DNA from: Alcanivorax sp. S71-1-4 | Lineage (GTDB): Bacteria; Pseudomonadota; Gammaproteobacteria; Pseudomonadales; Alcanivoracaceae | Assembly: GCF_009846755.1 (NCBI RefSeq) | Contig: NZ_AQOR01000015.1 | Span: forward strand, 1-64,000 | Reading direction: 5' to 3' | Length of the DNA: 64,000 nt | Shown here: positions 21,618 to 31,276 of the stretch, piece after piece | Layout: the number at the start of each line of letters is the position of its first letter | Numbering within the stretch: the first letter of the stretch is position 1 | Translations under genes and position numbers: made by a program | Notes under the pieces: generated by a model | Database searches by the model: none | Told to the model about the DNA's origin: nothing | Seen by the model: only the letters and a program-made list of their open reading frames with translations

Positions 21618-21643
21618 AAAAAAAAACCGCCCGTCACGGGCGG
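21618..21643 (-). terminator. Rho-independent terminator of the membrane-protein gene
   Basis: On the minus strand a 7-bp stem CCGCCCG/CGGGCGG with a 3-base loop runs into nine T. It lies 38 bases past the stop of the gene at 21681-22184. Confidence 0.85.
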
Positions 21644-21680
21644 CAAATAACGGAGCAGGAGCGATCAGCGCAGCGTCATC

Positions 21681-22184
21681 TCACAGCGCGCTCACCAGCA
21701 ACAGCGCCAGCGCACCCAGTTCCGCGCCAGCCCAGCGCTGCACCCGTGTGTCCGCTGTGGCGGCACGGTCAAACAACGCCAGCCCGACCAGGAAAAGGTG
21801 GATGCCATACAGGGGCAGCCAGCCGCTCAACGGCAGTGCGTACAGCCCGCCCAGCATCACCGGCAAGTGCACGACCGCCACCAGCAGGAACAGCGGCCGC
21901 CGGACCTCAACGGCCAGGCCCAGCATCAGCAGCGCAGCGGCCATCAGGAGCAGCGGCACCGCGTAGGCCAGCAGCCCCAGCCCCCAAACCGCCAGCACCG
22001 CCACCCCCAGCCACAGAGCACCGCTGGTGCCCGCCGCCAGCGGCACGGGGACAGGCCTCACCGGCGCACGGCGCAGCGGCAACGCCCGGCGGCGCAACGC
22101 GGGGTCGAACAGCTCGTCCGCCAGCAGGTGATAGAAATTCGCGGCCGGTACTGCGGCAGCGTCACGCAACAGATACGTCGTCAT
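21681..22184 (-). CDS. Small integral membrane protein of unknown function
   Basis: This 167-aa protein has a soluble, Arg-rich N-terminal part (residues 1-50) and about four to five hydrophobic segments (about 53-73, 75-93, 98-116, 121-138 and 152-166). I see no catalytic motif and do not recognise the family. A strong terminator follows. The regulator gene at 22316 is divergent, 131 bases away, so the two may be functionally linked, but nothing in the sequence proves it. Confidence 0.75.
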   Translation of the reverse strand: MTTYLLRDAAAVPAANFYHLLADELFDPALRRRALPLRRAPVRPVPVPLAAGTSGALWLGVAVLAVWGLGLLAYAVPLLLMAAALLMLGLAVEVRRPLFLLVAVVHLPVMLGGLYALPLSGWLPLYGIHLFLVGLALFDRAATADTRVQRWAGAELGALALLLVSAL

Positions 22185-22250
22185 GGAACACCTCCCTGAA
22201 GCCCCGAACGGGGCATCGCCTGAGACAGCACCAGACTACGGCTTGACATA

Positions 22251-22267
22251 GCCACCCCGTCAGTGGC
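22251..22267. promoter_or_regulatory. Short dyad and TTGACA box upstream of the GlxA-type regulator
   Basis: GCCAC and GTGGC form a 5-bp dyad separated by 7 bases, just after a TTGACA at 22243-22248. A second TTGACA lies at about 22271. Such a dyad between divergent genes could be an autoregulatory site; support is weak. Confidence 0.3.
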
Positions 22268-22315
22268 GTTATTGACATTGTTATGGCCAATTACGCCAAC
22301 CAGAAGGGGCCAGAA

Positions 22316-23335
22316 ATGCCAAAAGTGACAGTTTTCGCCGTCGACGACATTCTGGCGACCGGGGTGACCGGCCCGCTGGAGCTGTTCAACAGCGCCAACA
22401 TTCAGGCAGATGCCGCCGGCATCGAGCCCTCCCGGCGGTTCCAGTGGAACGTGGTCTCTGTGGATGGCAAGCCAGTGCGCAGTTCAGCCGGCTTCATGCT
22501 CCCGGTGGACGGCAACTACACGCACGCCGGCGATGCCGACATCATCATCATTCCCGGCTTCAATCACCGGAACAGCCGCGAGGTAGCGCACTTCGTCGCC
22601 AACATGCCGGACGGCTACCTGAACTGGCTGAAGGCTCGCCATCAGGCCGGCAAGGTGCTGTGCGGCATCTGCAGCGGCACTTTTGTCCTGGCAGAGGCCC
22701 AATTGCTGGACGGCCGGGTGGCCACCACCAGCTGGTGGCTGACCAAGGCGTTCCGCCGCCGCTACCCGGCCGTGGCGCTGCATCCGCGCGATGTGGTCAC
22801 CGAGGCTGACAACCTGATCTGCGGCGGCTCTGCCACCTCCTGGATGCACGTCGGCCTGCGCCTGGTGGCCCGCTACATTGACGCGGAGGTGGCCGCCGCC
22901 TGTGCGCGCATCATGCTGGTCGACACCGGCACCGCCTCCCAGGCCCCCTACCTCAGCGCCGCCCACCTCACCGTGCACCGCGACAGCGCCATCGAAACCG
23001 TGATCGACCACATGCGCGCCAATCTCGACAACGATCTGCCGGTCGCCGACATGGCCCGGCTGGCCAGCATGAGCGAGCGCTCCTTTATTCGCCGCTTCCG
23101 CGAACTGACCGGGCTGCCCCCCGGGCATTATCTGCAGAAAATGCGCATCGACACCGCCAAACACCTGCTGGCACAGACCGACCTGTCGCTGGAGCAGATC
23201 ATCGGCCAGATAGGCTATGCCGACGTCAGTTCCTTCCGGCGCCTGTTCAAGAAAGAGGTGGCGGTGTCGCCGGGGGAATACAGGAGGCGCTGCGCGCCGG
23301 CGGCGAGCTACGGGCAGCGGGCGACGCACAGGTGA
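22316..23335 (+). CDS. GlxA-type AraC-family regulator with DJ-1/PfpI domain
   Basis: This 339-aa protein has an N-terminal glutamine-amidotransferase-like DJ-1/PfpI domain (about 1-185) with the nucleophile-elbow Cys C119 in GICSGTF. A C-terminal AraC helix-turn-helix pair follows (about 230-325), with LARLASMSERSFIRRF and the second helix-turn-helix IGYADVSSFRRLFKK. Relatives (CdhR, ArgR, GbdR of pseudomonads) control catabolism of quaternary amines or amino acids. The start at 22316 is preferred over the ATG at 22283, because AGAAGGGG lies 8 bases before it and the domain begins there. Confidence 0.88.
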   Translation: MPKVTVFAVDDILATGVTGPLELFNSANIQADAAGIEPSRRFQWNVVSVDGKPVRSSAGFMLPVDGNYTHAGDADIIIIPGFNHRNSREVAHFVANMPDGYLNWLKARHQAGKVLCGICSGTFVLAEAQLLDGRVATTSWWLTKAFRRRYPAVALHPRDVVTEADNLICGGSATSWMHVGLRLVARYIDAEVAAACARIMLVDTGTASQAPYLSAAHLTVHRDSAIETVIDHMRANLDNDLPVADMARLASMSERSFIRRFRELTGLPPGHYLQKMRIDTAKHLLAQTDLSLEQIIGQIGYADVSSFRRLFKKEVAVSPGEYRRRCAPAASYGQRATHR

Positions 23336-23375
23336 TCTTTGTTGTCACCCGCAGCCGAAAACGAAAAGGCCGGTG

Positions 23376-23458
23376 CGAGCCCCCAGGGGAGACAGAAAAG
23401 AAAAAGCCCGCTGCTGGCGCAGCGGGCTTTGCTCTTTATGGCGTCCCCTAGGGGATTA
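23376..23458. repeat. Duplicate of the tRNA-Glu 3' end plus terminator
   Basis: The core of this stretch repeats 23582-23631 at a constant offset of 177 bp. It includes a hairpin GCCCGCTGC/GCAGCGGGC and ATGGCGTCCCCTAGGGGA, which is the CCA end, acceptor strand and T-stem half of tRNA-Glu. Homology stops in the T-loop, so no second tRNA can be formed. A T-arm-like GGTTCGAACCCCCTAGGGGA in the opposite orientation lies at 23548-23566. Confidence 0.8.
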
Positions 23459-23577
23459 CGCGCGGCACAGCCGCTTGCCCTGCGGGCCGTCACCGCGACG
23501 CGGCGACGTTCCGGCGGCACGCCGCCGGTCAAACCCCTGCAAGGCCGGTTCGAACCCCCTAGGGGAAGAGACAAAAG

Positions 23578-23610
23578 AAAAAGCCCGCTACTCTCGTAGC
23601 GGGCTTTGCT
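23578..23610 (-). terminator. Terminator of the tRNA-Ala/tRNA-Glu operon
   Basis: On the minus strand GCCCGCTAC/GTAGCGGGC with a 4-base loop is followed by TTTTTCTTTT, five bases past the CCA end of tRNA-Glu. A variant of the same hairpin is repeated 177 bp further on. Confidence 0.9.
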
Positions 23611-23615
23611 CTTTA

Positions 23616-23691
23616 TGGCGTCCCCTAGGGGATTCGAACCCCTGTTACCGCCGTGAAAGGGCGGTGTCCTAGGCCTCTAGACGAAGGGGAC
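23616..23691 (-). tRNA. tRNA-Glu (anticodon TTC)
   Basis: The 76-base gene begins GTCCCCTTCGTCTAGAGG and ends GGGGACG plus an encoded CCA. The anticodon loop is CTTTCAC with TTC at 23657-23655, and the T-arm has GGTTCGAATCC. It is nearly identical to E. coli tRNA-Glu. It is the second gene of the two-tRNA operon, 16 bases after tRNA-Ala, and lies downstream of gltX, whose product charges it. Confidence 0.97.
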
Positions 23692-23707
23692 GAAACCTTC
23701 TGGAATC

Positions 23708-23783
<76 letters not shown>

Positions 23784-23828
23784 AGAAAGCTGGACGACCT
23801 GGCGCTGTGCGCCCCGTCGAGGCTGCGC

Positions 23829-23856
23829 ATTGTAGCAGCAGCCCGAGGGGTGTCAA
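23829..23856 (-). promoter_or_regulatory. Sigma-70 promoter of the tRNA operon
   Basis: On the minus strand TTGACA (23856-23851) and TACAAT (23834-23829) are separated by 16 bases. The -35 is perfect and the -10 has one mismatch. A GC-rich discriminator (GCGCAGCC) follows, typical of stable-RNA promoters under stringent control. The tRNA-Ala begins about 45 bases downstream. Confidence 0.85.
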
Positions 23857-23910
23857 GCGCTTGAATCGGCTCTTTTTATCAACCGCTTAATGCTTGATCA
23901 GGCTGGCGAA

Positions 23911-25422
23911 TCATTCGTCGGTCGCCGCAGCCGGCGCCCCACCCTCGCGGATATCGGCCCAGCGTTTTTCCAGTTTCTTGGTCTGTTTCTTCGATACACC
24001 ACCCAGCACCTCAATGGCCGCACGCAAGCGCGCACGGGACAGGTCCGGGCCGAGGATCGCCATACTGTCCACCACCGAAAAACTCGCCGGCGTGCCGGCA
24101 ATGGCGACGAATACCGGGAACAGGAAATCCTTTACCTTGACACCCAGTGCCTTGGACAACGACTGAGCCTCGGCAAACAGCAGATCACGCTCCCACTGAC
24201 GCAGCGCTTCCAGCGACCAGAGCAGGTATTGCAGCCACTCTTTCATGTCTTCCGCGCTGTGCTGATTGTGCGCGAAGGAAGCCTCGCTGATGGACGGCGC
24301 ATCGCCGAAACAGAACCCGGCCTTGTCCACCACCTGGCTGAGCGTTTCTACCCGGCTCTTGATATGGGGAATCACTTTGAGCGCGTAATCACGGTTGAAC
24401 AGCCAGCCCTGCAACTGGTCCAGGAACTGCTCGTCGTTCAGGTCACGCAGCCATTGCCCGTTCAGCCATGACAGCTTTTCCACGTCAAATACCGGACCGC
24501 CCAGTGACACACGGGAGATATCAAAGCTCGCCTGCATGTCGGCCAGTGAGAATTTTTCCCGCTCATCCGGCATCGACCAGCCCATGCGGCCGAGGTAATT
24601 CAGCAACGCTTCCGGCAGGTAGCCCTTGTCGCGGTAAAAGTTGATGCTGGTCGGGTTCTTGCGCTTGGACAGTTTCGACTTGTCCGGGTTGCGCAGCAGC
24701 GGCATGTGGCACAGCACGGGCATGTCCCAGCCGAAGTATTCGTACAGCAATTTATGCTTCGGCGCCGAGTTGATCCATTCCTCACCCCGGATCACATGAG
24801 TGATCTGCATCAGGTGGTCATCCACCACGTTGGCCAGATGATAAGTGGGCATGCCGTCGGACTTGAGCAGGATCTGCGCATCCACCAGCGCCCAGTCCAG
24901 TTCGATGCTGCCGCGCAGCATATCGTCCACCGGACAGCGACCGTCTTCCGGCACGCGCATGCGGATCACCGACAGCGCGCCGGCCGCTTCGCGACGGGCC
25001 ACTTCTTCCTCCGGCAGTTCCAGATCGGACGGCTTCAGCGCACGCTGGATGCCCTGCTCTTTCAACGCCTCGCGCAACTGGTCGAGTTCTTCCGGCGTGC
25101 GATAGCACCGGAACGCATGGCCCTGGTCGAGCAGTTGTTGCGCGTACTGCGCATAGGTGTCGCCACGTTCGCTCTGCCGGTAGGGGCCAAAAGGACCACC
25201 GACATCCGGGCCTTCGTCCCAGCCCAGGCCGAGCCAGCGCAGTGAATCCAGAATCGCCTGCTCCGACTCCGCCGTGGAACGCTGTTGGTCGGTATCCTCG
25301 ATACGCAGGATGAACTGCCCACCGTGCTGGCGGGCAAAACAGGCATTGAACAGCGCGATATAGGCCGTGCCCACATGGGGATCGCCGGTCGGCGACGGGG
25401 CAACGCGGGTGCGAACGGTCAT
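23911..25422 (-). CDS. gltX: Glutamyl-tRNA synthetase
   Basis: This 503-aa class I synthetase charges tRNA-Glu. The HIGH-type motif is HVGT within [18 protein letters not shown] (residues about 8-25) and the KMSKS-type loop is [20 protein letters not shown] and [20 protein letters not shown] are typical. The ATG at 25422 is chosen because [13 protein letters not shown] is the family start; the open frame extends further upstream only by chance. It lies directly upstream of the tRNA-Ala/tRNA-Glu genes on the same strand and is divergent from a lipoprotein gene. Confidence 0.97.
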   Translation of the reverse strand: MTVRTRVAPSPTGDPHVGTAYIALFNACFARQHGGQFILRIEDTDQQRSTAESEQAILDSLRWLGLGWDEGPDVGGPFGPYRQSERGDTYAQYAQQLLDQGHAFRCYRTPEELDQLREALKEQGIQRALKPSDLELPEEEVARREAAGALSVIRMRVPEDGRCPVDDMLRGSIELDWALVDAQILLKSDGMPTYHLANVVDDHLMQITHVIRGEEWINSAPKHKLLYEYFGWDMPVLCHMPLLRNPDKSKLSKRKNPTSINFYRDKGYLPEALLNYLGRMGWSMPDEREKFSLADMQASFDISRVSLGGPVFDVEKLSWLNGQWLRDLNDEQFLDQLQGWLFNRDYALKVIPHIKSRVETLSQVVDKAGFCFGDAPSISEASFAHNQHSAEDMKEWLQYLLWSLEALRQWERDLLFAEAQSLSKALGVKVKDFLFPVFVAIAGTPASFSVVDSMAILGPDLSRARLRAAIEVLGGVSKKQTKKLEKRWADIREGGAPAAATDE

Positions 25423-25575
25423 GCTGGCTCCGTGATGGGTATGTTCAGTGGCGCGCATTATACGCAGCTTGCACCTCGCCTGCCGCATACCCGGTTGCCG
25501 TGTTCTGCTAACATCGGCCCACGGTCGCGGCGATGGCGGCCGATATCGTACCGTGGACTGCCAAAGGATATGCCC

Positions 25576-26142
25576 ATGAACGCGAGACTCTCTTTCCCTC
25601 TGATGCCTTCCCTGCTGCTGGCCCTGGCCGGCGGCGCCCTGCTCCTCCAGGGCTGTTCCGAATCCCCGGAGCCAGCCAAACCCCGGCAGGAAACCGCCCA
25701 ACCGGCAGCACCGGCCCCTGCAGCCGAACAGGATGCCCACGCGCACCACGATACCGGGCAGGCCGGCAAACTGCCGCGCAGCACCGCGCCCGCCGATGCG
25801 AAAGTGTTCTTTATCGAGCCCAGCGACGGCGCCACCGTCAGCAGCCCGCTGACCGTCCGCTTCGGCCTGGAAGGCATGGATGTGGTGCCGGCCGGCACAG
25901 AGAAACCGGACAGCGGCCACCACCACCTGCTGATCGATCTGGAAGAACTGCCGGCGATGGACTTCCCGCTGCCCGCCACCGAGCAGATCGTCCACTTTGG
26001 TGGCGGCCAGACCGAAACCACGCTGGAACTGCCGCCGGGCGAGCACACCCTGCAACTGGTGCTGGGCGATCACTTCCACATCCCGCACAACCCGCCGGTG
26101 ATGTCCGAGAAAATCACCATTACCGTGCAGGACGTCGAGTAA
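25576..26142 (+). CDS. DUF4399 lipoprotein
   Basis: This 188-aa protein has a lipoprotein signal ([10 protein letters not shown], modified Cys near residue 25). A Pro/Ala-rich linker with His (AHAHHDTG) follows, then a DUF4399 domain (about 75-185) with [22 protein letters not shown] and the C-terminal [18 protein letters not shown]. The His clusters suggest metal contact, but the family's function is not known to me. The second ATG is chosen because AAAGGA lies 7 bases before it, too close to the first ATG at 25570. A hairpin (26151-26172) follows the stop. Confidence 0.85.
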   Translation: MNARLSFPLMPSLLLALAGGALLLQGCSESPEPAKPRQETAQPAAPAPAAEQDAHAHHDTGQAGKLPRSTAPADAKVFFIEPSDGATVSSPLTVRFGLEGMDVVPAGTEKPDSGHHHLLIDLEELPAMDFPLPATEQIVHFGGGQTETTLELPPGEHTLQLVLGDHFHIPHNPPVMSEKITITVQDVE

Positions 26143-26150
26143 CCGATCAG

Positions 26151-26172
26151 GGAGCGGCGGCACCGCCGCTCC
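26151..26172. terminator. Hairpin after the DUF4399 gene
   Basis: GGAGCGGCGG and CCGCCGCTCC form a 10-bp palindrome just after the stop. There is no T-run, so it may only stabilise the 3' end or act with Rho. Confidence 0.4.
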
Positions 26173-26209
26173 TGTCCCTGGCCGCCGGAAATCAGTATCC
26201 TTGCGCGCC

Positions 26210-27190
26210 ATGACCCCCGCCGCCCCGCTCAACCGCCGCCTCAGTGTGGCCCCCATGATGGACTGGACCACGCGCGACTATCGCTACCTCGCGCGCATGA
26301 TCAGCCGTCACACGCTGCTGTACACAGAAATGGTCACCGCCCATGCGGTGCTCCACGGCGCGCGCGATTACCTGCTCGGTTATGACGACACGGAACACCC
26401 GGTGGCGCTGCAACTCGGCGGCAGCGAGCCGGCGCAGCTGGCGGAAGCGGCGCGCATCGGCGCTGATTACGGTTACGACGAAATCAACCTGAATGTCGGC
26501 TGCCCTTCCGACCGGGTACAGTCCGGCCGCTTTGGTGCCTGCCTGATGGCCGAGCCGGCGCTGGTGGCGGAATGCGTGGCCGCGATGCAGGCAGCCGTGT
26601 CCGTGCCGGTCACGGTAAAGAGCCGCATCGGCATTGATGATCAGGATGAGTACGCCTTCCTGCACACCTTTATCGACACCGTGCGCGCGGCCGGCTGCCA
26701 CAGCTTCACCATTCATGCGCGCAAGGCGATCCTCAGTGGCCTCAGCCCGAAGGAAAACCGCGAGATCCCGCCACTGATCTATGAACGTGCCTACGCGGTG
26801 AAACAGGATTTCCCCGACTGCGAAATCATCATCAACGGTGGCATCCGCAATATGGAACAGGTGGCCGCGCACCTGCATCAGGTTGATGGTGTGATGATCG
26901 GCCGCGAGGCGTACCAGAACCCCTGGTTCCTGGCCGACGCCGACCCGGTGCTGTTCAACAGCCCGGCGCCCTTCACCGACCGCCACGCGCTGGTAGACGC
27001 CTTCATGCCCTATCTGGAACGTCGCTACGCGGAGGGCGTGCATCCCAAACACGTGCTGCGCCATGTGCTCAACCTGTTCCAGGGCGTGCCCGGTGCACGC
27101 GCTTTCCGCCGCCATCTGAGCACCCGCGCGCACCTGCCTGATGCCACGCCGGCAGTACTGCTGGAAGCCTTGCAGCGCGTCCCGCGTTAA
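26210..27190 (+). CDS. dusA: tRNA-dihydrouridine(20/20a) synthase
   Basis: This 326-aa flavoenzyme reduces uridine in the tRNA D-loop. The N-terminal [16 protein letters not shown] is the DusA signature. The catalytic Cys lies in [21 protein letters not shown]-type sequence (about residue 99). [23 protein letters not shown] and NGGIRN are FMN- and tRNA-site motifs. The ATG at 26210 is used; a TTG three codons earlier is possible. It precedes transaldolase by 65 bases. Confidence 0.95.
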   Translation: MTPAAPLNRRLSVAPMMDWTTRDYRYLARMISRHTLLYTEMVTAHAVLHGARDYLLGYDDTEHPVALQLGGSEPAQLAEAARIGADYGYDEINLNVGCPSDRVQSGRFGACLMAEPALVAECVAAMQAAVSVPVTVKSRIGIDDQDEYAFLHTFIDTVRAAGCHSFTIHARKAILSGLSPKENREIPPLIYERAYAVKQDFPDCEIIINGGIRNMEQVAAHLHQVDGVMIGREAYQNPWFLADADPVLFNSPAPFTDRHALVDAFMPYLERRYAEGVHPKHVLRHVLNLFQGVPGARAFRRHLSTRAHLPDATPAVLLEALQRVPR

Positions 27191-27255
27191 CGCAGTCTTG
27201 TAATCCGGCGCGGTTAGACTGCGCCGCTGACACTGACTTCGGCAGGCGGAATGAC

Positions 27256-28203
27256 ATGACGAGCAAGCGCGCACAACTGGCAGCATGGAGCACCCTGGTC
27301 GCGGACACGGGCGAATTGGCCGCCATCCGGGCACTGACCCCGGTGGACGCCACCACCAACCCGTCGCTGCTGCTGTCCGTGGCAAAGCAGGACGCACAAA
27401 GCGCATTGCTGGCCGATGCCCGTCACCTGGCCCGGCAGATCGGCCCGGCAGAGGATCTTGCCCTGCGCTGTGACGCCTTCGCCACGCTGACCGGCCAGAC
27501 CATCCTCGAACTGATCCCCGGCCTGGTCTCTACCGAAGTCGACGCGCGCCTGTCCTTCGACACCCGCGCCACGGTGGAACGTGCCCGTGGCCTGATGGCC
27601 CTGTACCGCGAACTCGGCGTCGACACCGATCGCGTCTTGATCAAGATCGCTGCCACCTGGGAAGGCATCCGCGCGGCGGAAATCCTCGAACAGGAAGGCA
27701 TCCGCTGCAACCTCACACTGGTGTTCTGCCTGGAACAGGCGCTGGCCGCCGCACAACGCTGTGCCACCCTGATCTCGCCGTTCGTGGGCCGCATTTACGA
27801 CTGGTATGTGAAACGCGGCATGCAGGTGGACACGGCCGAGCAGGACCCCGGCGTGATTTCGGTGCGCACCATTTTTCACACCCTCAAGGGCCTGGGGCTG
27901 GACACCATCGTGATGGGCGCCAGCTTCCGCAATCAGAGCCAGATCGAAGCCCTGGCCGGCTGCGACCGCCTGACCATCAGCCCGGCGCTGCTGGAAGGGC
28001 TCGAGCAGGACAGCGGCCCGCTCACCCGCCACCTGGACCCGGCCGACATCACCCTGCTGCCGGAGCAACTGCCGATGGACGAGACCACCTTCCGCTGGGC
28101 ACTGAACGACAACCCGATGGCCTGCGAACTGCTCGCCGACGGCATCCGCCGTTTCGCCCGCGACCAGGAAGCACTGGAAGCACTGCTCCAAGCCACCGAC
28201 TGA
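27256..28203 (+). CDS. tal: Transaldolase
   Basis: This 315-aa enzyme of the non-oxidative pentose phosphate pathway has the class TalB layout. Motifs are DATTNPSLLL (about residues 33-42), the Schiff-base lysine in RVLIKIAATWEGI (about 131-143), CNLTLVFCLEQALAAA, SPFVGRIYDWY and VMGASFRNQSQI. Length matches E. coli TalB (317 aa). It lies between dusA and a TerB-like gene, 54 bases before the latter. Confidence 0.96.
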   Translation: MTSKRAQLAAWSTLVADTGELAAIRALTPVDATTNPSLLLSVAKQDAQSALLADARHLARQIGPAEDLALRCDAFATLTGQTILELIPGLVSTEVDARLSFDTRATVERARGLMALYRELGVDTDRVLIKIAATWEGIRAAEILEQEGIRCNLTLVFCLEQALAAAQRCATLISPFVGRIYDWYVKRGMQVDTAEQDPGVISVRTIFHTLKGLGLDTIVMGASFRNQSQIEALAGCDRLTISPALLEGLEQDSGPLTRHLDPADITLLPEQLPMDETTFRWALNDNPMACELLADGIRRFARDQEALEALLQATD

Positions 28204-28257
28204 ACCCGACGCGCGATACGCGGTCCATGGGTGTGACACCTGCTACAGGAACCCCGC

Positions 28258-28695
28258 ATGCTTAAACCCCTGCTGGATAATCTGTTTGGCCGCGCCGGAC
28301 GGCCGGAGGCGGAGCCGGTGGATCTGCGTCGCGCGGCGGCCGCCCTGCTGTATGAAGTCGCCCGTGCCGACGGCGACCTGGACGCACAGGAACTCGCCAC
28401 CCTCATGAACGGCCTGCAGACACGCTGGCAACTGGACGACGATGCCGTGCGGACGCTGCTGGACGCGGCGCGCGAAGACGCGGAAGGCGCAACCGATTAT
28501 TTCCAGTTCACACGTCCGCTGCGCGATCACTGGTCGGCGGAACAGCGCGCTGCGCTGATCGAGGACATGTGGGCCATTGCCCATGCAGACCAGCAGACAC
28601 ACCCGCGCGAGGAGTTCGTGATCCGCAAGGTGGCCGATCTGCTGTATGTGCCCCACAGCGTGTTCATTCGCGCACGCCACAGCACCAGCGCCTGA
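28258..28695 (+). CDS. TerB-family protein
   Basis: This 145-aa helical protein fits the TerB domain (about 25-140), with two similar Asp-rich halves: ALLYEVARADGDLDAQEL and MWAIAHADQQTHPREEF. In TerB these acidic helix ends bind divalent metal. Stand-alone members are common next to housekeeping genes and have no defined role. There is no signal peptide, so it is cytosolic. An AGGAACC ribosome site precedes the ATG. Confidence 0.85.
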   Translation: MLKPLLDNLFGRAGRPEAEPVDLRRAAAALLYEVARADGDLDAQELATLMNGLQTRWQLDDDAVRTLLDAAREDAEGATDYFQFTRPLRDHWSAEQRAALIEDMWAIAHADQQTHPREEFVIRKVADLLYVPHSVFIRARHSTSA

Positions 28696-28921
28696 TACCC
28701 GGGCCACTGCCCCGCTGATTTCCCCCCGCACCAACCTGCCCCCGCTGGCGCCGAAACGGCCAGGGCGGGCCCGGGTGTTAGCGCCTGCGCCCCCGTCATC
28801 CGGTGAGCGCGAATGATGTCCGGGTTCACGTTCTGCCGCTTATCCCGACATCTGTCGGGTACCCGTTCCCGCCGCCGATGTTTACCGTCTGGCCCTTCAA
28901 TCACAGGTGGAGGAGACAGCA

Positions 28922-31171
28922 ATGCGTTCGCGGATGAGGGTGCATGGAGGGGCGGCGATAGCGCTGTTGGCCCTGTTAACCGGCTGTGGGGGTGGCGGCA
29001 GCACAGGGGGCGCTCCGGCACCGGCAGCCCCCACCGCACAGATTCAGTTTCCGCCGGACAACGTCCTCTACGACGAAGCGGTGATCACCGTGTCCGGCGT
29101 CGCCCGGGACGCGCAGGGTGACGACATCGTCTCGGTGCACGTCAATGAGGTGGCCGCGCACAGTGACGATGGCTTCGCCACCTGGTCGGTAAGCCTGCCA
29201 CTGACGGTGGGTGAAAACCGGCTGGTGGTGGAAACCCTGGACGACAGTGGTCAACACGCCGCCGAAGCGGATGTGGTGACGGTCCAGGTACGCGCCTTCC
29301 CCGCCCTGCGCAGTGTGGGAGAAGGCGGGCTGGTGCTCGACAAGGCCAACAACCGGGCCTTCGTGTCCGATGGAGATCGGCGCGCCGTGTACACCTTCGA
29401 TCTGGAAACCGGCCAGCGCACCGTGGTAACCAGCAGCCGGCCAGCGGACAAGCTGCTCAACGCCGAGCCCTTTGGCAGCGGGCCGGAAATGGTCCTGCCC
29501 CGGCATCCCGGCCTGGACGGCCCTGAAAGCCGGGTACTGCTCATATCCGGCGCGAGCAGACTCGATCGCCGGGTCATGGAAATAAACCCCAACACGGGTG
29601 AGCGCAGTGTGTTCTACAGCCCGGAAAATACCTCCGGCTCGGGGCCGGCGTTCGATTTGTTGCGCTCGGCCATTCTGGACCAGGCCAACAACCGCCTGCT
29701 GGTCACTGAAGGATTCAACGGCAACATGCGCGTCCTTGCCGTGGACCTCGACACTGAAAACCGCACGCTGATCTCCGGTTCCGGCCGGGGCAGCGGACCG
29801 GGGCTCGAGGTGACAGAGTCCCTGTATCTGGATGCCGGGGCCAATCGCCTCTTTGCGGTCGATAACCGGAGTGTCAGCGGCCCTTCGCGGCGCCTGCTTT
29901 CCATCGACCTGGCCAACGGCAATCGCACCGTACTCTCTTCCAGTGGCGAAAACATCGGTACAGGCCCCGCGATTCTCAACGCTACGTCGCTCGACTTTGA
30001 CAGCGAGACCCACCGTTTCCTGATCGCCGATTCCAGCGCGCAAAGGCTGCTCACGGTGGATCGGGAAACCGGTGACCGGCAAGTGGTGTCCGGTTTGCTG
30101 GAGGCAGAAATGATCGGTGAAGGGCCGGCCTTGCGCCGCCTGCGCGCAGCGCGCTTTCTGGACAGCCACCGTGCCGTGGCGGTGGACGACGAGCTGGAAG
30201 TGCCCCTGATGGTGGACCTGGGCAGCGGCGCGCGGCGCCTGTTGCCCAGTAACGCCATCGGTGCCGGCCCGCGCTTTGAAGAACCCCACGCCATGGCACG
30301 TCTCGGCGAGAGACTGGTGGTCGCAGACCAAACGGCCAATGCGCTGTTCTCTGTGGATCTGAAAACCGGTGACAGGACAGTGATGCTCGGTGGCGCATCG
30401 TCAGGCCTGCGCGAGCCGGCGCTGCTCACACTGGACCCGACGGCAAACCGGCTGCTGTTTGTCGACGATATCGCCCAGGCGCCACGCCTGATGGCGATGG
30501 ACCCACAGACCTTGCTGTTGAGCAGTGTGTCAGGGCCGGAGGCGACCGGGCCGGCATTGTCCAACCCGGTGTCCATGGTGCTGGATGCCGCCCACCACCG
30601 CGTACTGTTGGCGGACGCAGGCGGCCAGCGGATCACCGCCATCCATCTGGCCACCGGCGAACGGACCCTGCTGCTTGATGATCTGCCCGTTCGCGGTATC
30701 GAGCTTGGCGCCAGCCTCGCCCTCGGCGCGGACGGCAACACGCTGTTCATGCTGGCTGGCAGCAGTGACGGCTTCCTGCTGTCGCTGAACCTGACGACCG
30801 GCGAACGGCACACCTTGTCCGGTGAGGACCCGGATACCGGCGACCTGATCGGCGGGCCGGAGTTCGCCCTGTTCGGCTGTTTCGGGATAGCGCTGGATGA
30901 AGCCCGCCAACGGGCCTACGTCAGTTGCCCGGAGGGGAACATCCAGCAGGTGGACCTGGACACCGGGCATGTCAGTGTGGTGTCCGGCAATTCGGAAGAG
31001 ATCAACGCAGGCGGCGCCGGACCCGGGCTCGTGGACCCCGTGGCCCTGATCGCGGACCTCGACAATCAGCGGTTACTGGTGCTGGACAGGGCGCAGCGGG
31101 CCGTCATGACCGCGGACCTGCGCAGCGGCGACCGGGTGGTGAACTCCTGGACCGATGTCATTACCCGCTAG
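28922..31171 (+). CDS. Large beta-propeller lipoprotein with N-terminal Ig-like domain
   Basis: This 749-aa lipoprotein (lipobox LLTGCGGGG) starts after GGAGGAG. A short Gly/Ala/Pro linker leads to an Ig-like domain (about 40-125, ITVSGVARD...GENRLVVETLDD). About ten NHL/YVTN-like blades follow, each with the form ANNRxxVxD...ITxDLxTGxRTxxS; examples are LDLETGQRTV, IDLANGNRTV and LDTGHVSV. The many near-repeats suggest one or two full propellers on the cell surface or periplasm. Binding partner unknown. It appears monocistronic. Confidence 0.8.
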   Translation: MRSRMRVHGGAAIALLALLTGCGGGGSTGGAPAPAAPTAQIQFPPDNVLYDEAVITVSGVARDAQGDDIVSVHVNEVAAHSDDGFATWSVSLPLTVGENRLVVETLDDSGQHAAEADVVTVQVRAFPALRSVGEGGLVLDKANNRAFVSDGDRRAVYTFDLETGQRTVVTSSRPADKLLNAEPFGSGPEMVLPRHPGLDGPESRVLLISGASRLDRRVMEINPNTGERSVFYSPENTSGSGPAFDLLRSAILDQANNRLLVTEGFNGNMRVLAVDLDTENRTLISGSGRGSGPGLEVTESLYLDAGANRLFAVDNRSVSGPSRRLLSIDLANGNRTVLSSSGENIGTGPAILNATSLDFDSETHRFLIADSSAQRLLTVDRETGDRQVVSGLLEAEMIGEGPALRRLRAARFLDSHRAVAVDDELEVPLMVDLGSGARRLLPSNAIGAGPRFEEPHAMARLGERLVVADQTANALFSVDLKTGDRTVMLGGASSGLREPALLTLDPTANRLLFVDDIAQAPRLMAMDPQTLLLSSVSGPEATGPALSNPVSMVLDAAHHRVLLADAGGQRITAIHLATGERTLLLDDLPVRGIELGASLALGADGNTLFMLAGSSDGFLLSLNLTTGERHTLSGEDPDTGDLIGGPEFALFGCFGIALDEARQRAYVSCPEGNIQQVDLDTGHVSVVSGNSEEINAGGAGPGLVDPVALIADLDNQRLLVLDRAQRAVMTADLRSGDRVVNSWTDVITR

Positions 31172-31222
31172 AGCCCGGTCACGCCGGTGGCCGCCGGGAT
31201 CACCGGCGCCACCGCGCGAAGC

Positions 31223-31256
31223 ATGCCTGATCAAAGAAAATGCCTGATCAAAGAAA
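31223..31256. repeat. Two-copy 17-bp tandem repeat
   Basis: ATGCCTGATCAAAGAAA occurs twice without spacing, between the propeller gene and mlaA. It resembles the 16-bp repeat at 15976-16007 (shared core CCTGA-TCAAA-AG). Confidence 0.7.
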
Positions 31257-31276
31257 GGGGATGCAGGACGACGACC

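Noticed and set aside
23436-23512. Second complete tRNA-Glu gene
   Set aside because: Only the 3' 20-odd bases match; no anticodon arm or D-arm can be formed in the remaining sequence.
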